From Acidimicrobiales bacterium (lineage in GTDB: Bacteria > Actinomycetota > Acidimicrobiia > Acidimicrobiales > Poriferisodalaceae): 10,902 bases of DNA. Location: the NCBI GenBank assembly GCA_030749275.1, contig JASMKJ010000288.1, positions 1 through 10,902 on the forward strand. Reading direction: 5' to 3'. Positions 7,237-10,902 of the stretch are shown one piece after another. The translations under genes and the position numbers were made by a program. How positions within the stretch are numbered: position 1 is the stretch's first letter; each line of letters begins with the position of its first letter. The notes beneath the pieces were generated by a model. The model was given only the letters and a program-made list of their open reading frames with translations, had not been told where the DNA came from and did no database searches.

Positions 7237-7441
7237 CGGAACGTCCCCTATCGCCAGGTGTCCACATGTCGCCTGATGGGTCTGCAGTCTGATGTTCTGG
7301 TGGCGCTATGGCTTCTAGGCGTTTGCGGAAACTATTGATGCTCGATTCCCATGGTGTCTTCTTACGGCCACTAATTACAAGAAACAGCGATCCCAAGAGA
7401 GTGATCGCTGCGGCAAGTCCCAAGAACGCGAGGGGAGTCAT
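7226..7441 (-). CDS. Small single-pass membrane protein between moaE and mreB
   Basis: This encodes 71 residues from an ATG at 7441 whose first bases overlap the moaE stop as ATGA. Residues 3-23 form one hydrophobic helix ('LAFLGLAAAITLLGSLFLVI'), followed by 'SGRKK'. The positive charges after the helix place the 45-residue tail in the cytoplasm. The tail is polar, with no fold that I recognise. It ends inside the first codons of mreB, an 11-base overlap. Tight coupling on both sides is the main support that it is real. A role in placing MreB at the membrane is conceivable but rests only on position. Confidence 0.75.
   Translation of the reverse strand: MTPLAFLGLAAAITLLGSLFLVISGRKKTPWESSINSFRKRLEAIAPPEHQTADPSGDMWTPGDRGRSAGT
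7244..7249 (-). promoter_or_regulatory. Ribosome binding site for the CTG start of mreB
   Basis: On the minus strand AGGGGA is followed by a 7-base spacer and then CTG at 7236-7234. This is one of the better Shine-Dalgarno sequences in the window. It decides the start of mreB, because translation from it yields the complete phosphate-1 motif. It lies inside the last codons of the upstream small gene, consistent with coupled translation. Confidence 0.65.
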
Positions 7442-7950
7442 GCCGGGTTCTCATTGGTCGTTTGTAAGGACCCAACCTCGGTGATGTCTTGTGCTGCTAG
7501 TGCCCAATCTTCCCCGTCTTTCCATACTTCTCGTTTCCATATCGGTACGGTCGCCTTGAGAGTGTCTATCCCAAACCTTGCGGCTTCAAACGCTTCAGGA
7601 CGGTGGGGGGAAGATACGGCTACTACCACGGAACTTTCGCCGATGGAGAGAGGCCCGGTGCGGTGAGCCAACACCACCCGGGAAATCTCAGGCCATAGAT
7701 TTCGCATTTCGGTGACTATTGCTTCCAAACGAGGCTCGACGTGTTCCTCATAGGCCTCGTATTCAAGGAGCGATACATCGGCGCGGCCCTTCGCGTGATC
7801 TCGCGCCGTTCCCGAAAACAGCACCACAGCACCACATGATGGGTGCAGACACCAGTCATAAATCTCGCCAATCTGGAGTTCATTGGGGGTTAACACGACC
7901 CATGAGTCAACGTTTTGTGGAGCAAGCACATGTTTATGGTACGCCGACAA
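7438..7950 (-). CDS. moaE: Molybdopterin synthase catalytic subunit MoaE
   Basis: MoaE with MoaD forms molybdopterin synthase, which adds the dithiolene sulfurs to cyclic pyranopterin monophosphate in molybdenum cofactor synthesis. This is cytosolic. The 170-residue product shows 'GAVVLFSGTARDHAKG' (40-55), 'LEYEAYEEHVEPRL' (62-75), 'HRTGPLSIGESSVVVAVSS' (96-114), 'HRPEAF' (116-121) and 'LKATVPIWKREVW' (131-143). K132 and K139 sit seven residues apart, like the active-site Lys119 and Lys126 of E. coli MoaE. The TTG start at 7950 is chosen because AGGGAGG lies seven bases upstream; a GTG seven codons later is an alternative. The N-terminus is about 25 residues longer than the core domain. No moaD or other cofactor gene is in the window. 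It heads an operon with a small membrane protein gene and mreB, with ATGA overlap. Confidence 0.93.
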   Translation of the reverse strand: MSAYHKHVLAPQNVDSWVVLTPNELQIGEIYDWCLHPSCGAVVLFSGTARDHAKGRADVSLLEYEAYEEHVEPRLEAIVTEMRNLWPEISRVVLAHRTGPLSIGESSVVVAVSSPHRPEAFEAARFGIDTLKATVPIWKREVWKDGEDWALAAQDITEVGSLQTTNENPA

Positions 7951-7957
7951 AGGCTCG

Positions 7958-7964
7958 CCTCCCT
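7958..7964 (-). promoter_or_regulatory. Strong Shine-Dalgarno fixing the TTG start of moaE
   Basis: The minus strand reads AGGGAGG, then a 7-base spacer, then TTG at 7950-7948. It is the strongest ribosome binding site seen in the window and supports the upstream TTG over the GTG seven codons later. The 69 bases between moaE and the divergent protease gene should also hold both promoters. AT-rich TAATAAT at 7986-7992 is the only -10-like candidate, without a convincing -35. Confidence 0.65.
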
Positions 7965-8019
7965 ATCGCTTCCACGGGTCGCGGGTAATAATGCTGATTC
8001 GGTAGGTACGTTTTGAGGT

Positions 8020-9351
8020 GTGAACTCAAGCGACGACTCCGAAGAGCCCTCCACGGGTGCTACGTCCGGTGGTCCTTCTGAGTCGTTTTCTCCCGATGAA
8101 TGGGAACTAGAAAGTTCGATCGATTGGTCTCAGATTCCTGACGATCCGGACACCACTGTCGAAGAAAGCCCAACCACCAAGTACGCGTTGCATCCCGACG
8201 ATCGGATCTGGCGACATCCTAGTGAATTGCAATATTTAGCCCCAGACGCCAAGGATCTAAAGCGAACATCGGGCACGGGTAGATTGGTTGGCGCCGGACT
8301 GGTGGGCGCTGTTCTCGGCGCCACGGTGGCGGCGCTGGTGGTGGGGACCATGCTGTCGACATCACCTCAGGTGGTCGAACGAATCGTGGAGCGCGAGATT
8401 ACTACTGCCAATGTCTCAGCAGTCCCCCAAAGTGGTGATGGACCGTTACCCGTTGCGGACATCGCAGCCATGGTGACGCCGAGCGTTGTGCGAGTCGAAG
8501 TTCTCCAGTACGGACGGGTAGTGGGTTCTGGATCCGGGGTGATTTTTCGCAATGACGGTCATCTAATCACAAACACCCATGTGGTGGATGGGGGTGACGG
8601 CTTTCAGATCGTTCTCGCCGAAGGAGCTGTGTTCGAAGCTGAATTAGTCGGAATGGACCGACGCACCGATGTTGCCGTGCTGCGACCGGTAAGCGGAACA
8701 CCTTCCTCTTTTGCACCTGCAACTCTCGGGCGCGCCGATCGGCTTCGTGCCGGAGAAACAGCCATTGCAATAGGTTCGCCCTTGAGTTTGCGTGGGGGGC
8801 CGACTGTGACTGTCGGAGTGATTAGCGCGACTAACCGACGGCTGCAATCACCGCAGGGTGACTGGCTGTACGAACTGGTACAAACTGACGCCCCTATTTC
8901 GCCAGGTTCTTCAGGTGGAGCATTAGTTGATGCTCGGGGCGCGGTGGTTGGCATCACGACGGTAATTGCCGTGACCGACGTTGGCGCTGAGGGTCTGGGC
9001 TTCGCAACTCCTATCGAAATTGCACGACATGTCGCAAAGGACATCATTCAGTGGGGCCGGCCTCGGCACGGGCGCCTCGGAATTCGTGGATCTGATGCTG
9101 TTGCGGATCTACTTCCGCCGAGTCACTCGGCAGGCGTGTTGGTTCAATCCGTAGATTCCGGCGGTCCGTCAGCTCTTGGGGGATTACAAGTCGGAGACAT
9201 CGTGGTGGAACTTAACGGTCAGCCTGTAGTGGACATGGGAGCTTTGATAGTGGACGCTCGAATGTTGGAGCCAGGAGCCTCGGCATCTTTGCGAATCTGG
9301 CGCGATCAGCAGTTGATGCTCCTGGGCATTGAAGTGGGAGAACTCGACTAA
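8020..9351 (+). CDS. HtrA-type trypsin-like serine protease with N-terminal membrane anchor and PDZ domain
   Basis: This encodes 443 residues from a GTG at 8020; an in-frame TGA three codons before it (8014-8016) rules out an earlier start. An acidic Ser/Glu-rich cytoplasmic region covers residues 1-85 and includes 'HPDDRIWRHPSEL' (58-70), a motif I associate with actinobacterial membrane-bound trypsin-like proteases. One membrane helix lies at about 88-112. The protease domain (about 145-345) has the triad H187 ('ITNTHVVDGG'), D217 ('DRRTDVAVL') and S298 ('SPGSSGGALVD'). A C-terminal PDZ domain covers about 352-437. This is the architecture of HtrA/DegP/PepD proteases, which degrade or refold damaged envelope proteins outside the membrane, and all catalytic residues are intact. 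GAGG lies only one base before the GTG, too close to be ideal; GGTAGG at 8001-8006 is too far. The stop TAA interlocks with the stop of the opposing gene. Confidence 0.94.
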   Translation: MNSSDDSEEPSTGATSGGPSESFSPDEWELESSIDWSQIPDDPDTTVEESPTTKYALHPDDRIWRHPSELQYLAPDAKDLKRTSGTGRLVGAGLVGAVLGATVAALVVGTMLSTSPQVVERIVEREITTANVSAVPQSGDGPLPVADIAAMVTPSVVRVEVLQYGRVVGSGSGVIFRNDGHLITNTHVVDGGDGFQIVLAEGAVFEAELVGMDRRTDVAVLRPVSGTPSSFAPATLGRADRLRAGETAIAIGSPLSLRGGPTVTVGVISATNRRLQSPQGDWLYELVQTDAPISPGSSGGALVDARGAVVGITTVIAVTDVGAEGLGFATPIEIARHVAKDIIQWGRPRHGRLGIRGSDAVADLLPPSHSAGVLVQSVDSGGPSALGGLQVGDIVVELNGQPVVDMGALIVDARMLEPGASASLRIWRDQQLMLLGIEVGELD

Positions 9352-10307
9352 CTTTCCCCGCCTCTAGCCACTCGCTTCAGCCAAGAAACCAGCCCATAGA
9401 CCAGACCAAGAATCGATGCGGCGCCGAATGCCAGCGACACATTTTGGCGTTGCTTCGCGTTCATCGAATCCCATGGCATCCCCGCATCAGCTGCGACGAA
9501 CACTTCATCATTGCCATAACGGGGCGCCCAACCTGTGGCTCGAAGCCGATCGTTGGCGACTACCCACGGGTACCGGGTGTAAGGCAGAAGACCGGTAGGT
9601 GCTTGGTGCCCTACTCTGCGTGTCACATACCGGTCGAGCCGGCCAGGTAAAGGAACTGGAAGTCGAATGATGGGTCGCGCGCCGACAAGTTCCCTCACTT
9701 CTTGCGCCGTAAGCCACCCGTCGGGGGCAACATTGAATACACCCGAGTCGTCGAGCTGGACGACTGTAGCAACAGCCGTTGCAAGGTCATCTAAATGGAC
9801 AAATTGTTGCGGTGGATCGTCTCGACGGGTTCGTATCGGGGCAGCTGCAAGCAACGCTTCCCCGATGAGGCCGGTCGCGTTAGGTGACGCCACCGCTGTC
9901 GGTCGAAGAATCGTGACTCGACGATCCAGATCCATGTCAGCCCACTCCAATGCAGTGCGTTCAGCGTCGGCTTGGTGGACCGCGAACGCTGATTCAGGGT
10001 TGGGACGAACAGGGGCATCCTCGGATAAGGGGACAGAGTTGTTGGGCCACGCTCCATAGACCATTGCGCTAGACACCACCACCAGTCGAGAGACTTTTGA
10101 TTCGTTGGCTAAGTGGAGCAGACCAATCAGATTTTTCTGATCTGACTCATCAGAGAAAGCCAAGTGAATAAGCCATTCAACGTTGGTTAACGAAACTTCA
10201 TCGGTTCCGTATGTGAAGCTGACGACTTGTTCGAAAACCTGAGAGAGAGCTTCAGCAATTCGAGACCGCAACGCTCCATCTACACCGGAGACAGCAACTG
10301 TGGTCAT
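9348..10307 (-). CDS. NAD(P)-dependent epimerase/SDR-like protein with substituted active site and C-terminal membrane helix
   Basis: This encodes 319 residues from an ATG at 10307. It has the extended short-chain dehydrogenase fold: a nucleotide loop 'SGVDGALRSRIAEAL' (7-21), 'WLIHLAF' (45-51), 'RLVVVSSAMVYG' (74-85), 'ILRPTAVAS' (133-141), 'QQFVHLDDLATAV' (167-179) and 'GVFNVAPDG' (189-197). The expected YxxxK catalytic pair appears as F108-A-V-H-Q112, so both Tyr and Lys are replaced. The third Gly of the nucleotide loop is Arg14. The protein is therefore probably not a standard dehydrogenase or epimerase and may serve as a binding or regulatory protein. The last 30 residues form a hydrophobic helix ('SLAFGAASILGLVYGLVSWL') with a basic tail, so it is tail-anchored. 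A sugar nucleotide or lipid-linked ligand is possible; the substrate is unknown. It is divergent from the metalloprotease-like gene across 71 bases. Confidence 0.87.
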   Translation of the reverse strand: MTTVAVSGVDGALRSRIAEALSQVFEQVVSFTYGTDEVSLTNVEWLIHLAFSDESDQKNLIGLLHLANESKVSRLVVVSSAMVYGAWPNNSVPLSEDAPVRPNPESAFAVHQADAERTALEWADMDLDRRVTILRPTAVASPNATGLIGEALLAAAPIRTRRDDPPQQFVHLDDLATAVATVVQLDDSGVFNVAPDGWLTAQEVRELVGARPIIRLPVPLPGRLDRYVTRRVGHQAPTGLLPYTRYPWVVANDRLRATGWAPRYGNDEVFVAADAGMPWDSMNAKQRQNVSLAFGAASILGLVYGLVSWLKRVARGGES

Positions 10308-10378
10308 TGATTAGTTGTCACTTCGGTGTATGGAGTGATCTGGGTGGCGTTCCACACGCACCGGCCTACCATGCGAAC

Positions 10379-10902
10379 GTGACTAGTGACGATCCTTTTG
10401 AGGAAGATAACCCTTTCGGAGGTCTTCCATTTTTGGGTGATCTCGGCAAAATTTTCAATCATCAAGGCCCCATAGCGTGGGATGTGGCTCGCCAATTCGC
10501 CTACCAGATAGCCACTGAGGGCACTCCGGAGACGAATGTTGATCCATTACGGCGAGTCAAGCTCACTGAATTCGCAAGAGTCGCGGAGCTACAAGTGGCC
10601 AACATCACGTCGTTAGACGTCGCTGCGTCAGGTCAGCCCGTGTCGGTGGAAGCCGTCACGAGAGCTGAATGGGCGTCTGCGACATTGGACGCGTATCGGC
10701 CACTTCTGGATCGTCTCGCCGGACGTCTCGCGGAAAATAGTTCGCCATCCGATGTTTCCGAAGCCGATGCTCAGATTATTGACGGACTCCTCCGAGCCCT
10801 GAATCCCATGATGATGGCGATGAGCGCTGGCTCCATAGCCGGGCATTTAGCAACGAAGGCGTTCGGAAACTATGTGTTGCCTATCCCCCGTCCTGGTGAC
10901 CG
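10379..10902 (+). CDS. Zinc-dependent metalloprotease-like protein, DUF2342/Zincin_2 family (5' part only)
   Basis: A GTG at 10379 opens a frame that runs to the right edge: 174 complete codons plus two bases. The N-terminus reads 'DNPFGGLPFLGDLGKIF', followed by 'GPIAWDVARQFAYQIATEG', 'NVDPLRRVKLTEFARVAELQV' and 'RAEWASATLDAYRPLLDRLA'. A Met-rich 'NPMMMAMSAGSIAGHL' then leads to 'FGNYVLPIPRPG'. This order is typical of the actinobacterial DUF2342 family (Rv3195 type), annotated as zinc-dependent metalloprotease or F420-associated. Such proteins are about 350-480 residues long. The HExxH zinc site expected for the family lies beyond the window, so catalytic competence cannot be judged. No in-frame start exists upstream within the 71-base gap, which supports the GTG. 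There is no clear Shine-Dalgarno, so the message may be leaderless or nearly so. Confidence 0.9.
   Translation, partial: MTSDDPFEEDNPFGGLPFLGDLGKIFNHQGPIAWDVARQFAYQIATEGTPETNVDPLRRVKLTEFARVAELQVANITSLDVAASGQPVSVEAVTRAEWASATLDAYRPLLDRLAGRLAENSSPSDVSEADAQIIDGLLRALNPMMMAMSAGSIAGHLATKAFGNYVLPIPRPGD

Noticed and set aside
7986..7992. TAATAAT as a -10 promoter element for the HtrA gene or moaE
   Set aside because: No acceptable -35 hexamer at 16-18 bases on either strand. Noted in the moaE ribosome-site entry but not called as a promoter.
10319..10328. CAC-TTCG-GTG mini-hairpin between the SDR-like and DUF2342 genes
   Set aside because: Only three base pairs, which do not extend outward and have no following T-run. 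Expected by chance.
10304..10495. Minus-strand frame of 63 codons upstream of the SDR-like gene
   Set aside because: It covers the divergent gap and the opposite strand of the DUF2342 gene, whose frame has strong family motifs. Its own translation has none.

Overview
The window looks like ordinary chromosomal DNA of an actinobacterium, most likely of class Acidimicrobiia and plausibly a marine or freshwater lineage of moderate GC. The basis is gene content by family recognition: a UPF0182 membrane protein, a YlbL-type PDZ/Lon protease, a DUF2342 (Zincin_2) metalloprotease, a trypsin-like protease with the actinobacterial 'HPDDR.WRHPSE' N-terminal motif, and several GTG/TTG/CTG starts. No search was run, so the taxonomy is inference. 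I saw no tRNA or rRNA gene, CRISPR array, insertion sequence or prophage block. The window is packed with genes and has no non-coding stretch longer than about 75 bases.

Layout, left to right. (1) A minus-strand cluster at 1-4016 is read from 4016 down: a membrane-anchored PDZ/Lon-type serine protease, then a DivIVA-domain protein with a Cys-rich C-terminus, then a UPF0182 multi-pass membrane protein cut by the left edge. (2) A plus-strand pair at 4075-4994 encodes a small membrane protein and a HEAT-repeat protein, overlapping stop to start. (3) A minus-strand operon at 4995-7950 is read from 7950 down: moaE, a small single-pass membrane protein, mreB with an apparent CTG start, and a solute-binding lipoprotein. 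All its junctions overlap. (4) A plus-strand HtrA-type protease lies at 8020-9351. (5) A minus-strand degenerate SDR/epimerase-like protein with a C-terminal membrane helix lies at 9348-10307. (6) The start of a plus-strand DUF2342 zinc metalloprotease-like gene begins at 10379 and runs off the right edge.

Several products act at or in the envelope: two membrane-anchored PDZ proteases, UPF0182, MreB, a DivIVA-domain protein, a lipoprotein and three other membrane-anchored proteins. UPF0182, the PDZ/Lon protease and DUF2342 are neighbours in Mycobacterium (Rv3193c-Rv3194c-Rv3195, from memory). Here the third is separated from the first two by about 6.4 kb.

The most notable points are the DivIVA fusion whose C-terminus resembles a phage minor-head Cys motif, the non-canonical mreB start, the SDR with both catalytic YxxxK residues replaced, and a bulged inverted repeat between the divergent genes at 4016 and 4075. 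I found no convincing new defence or mobile system.
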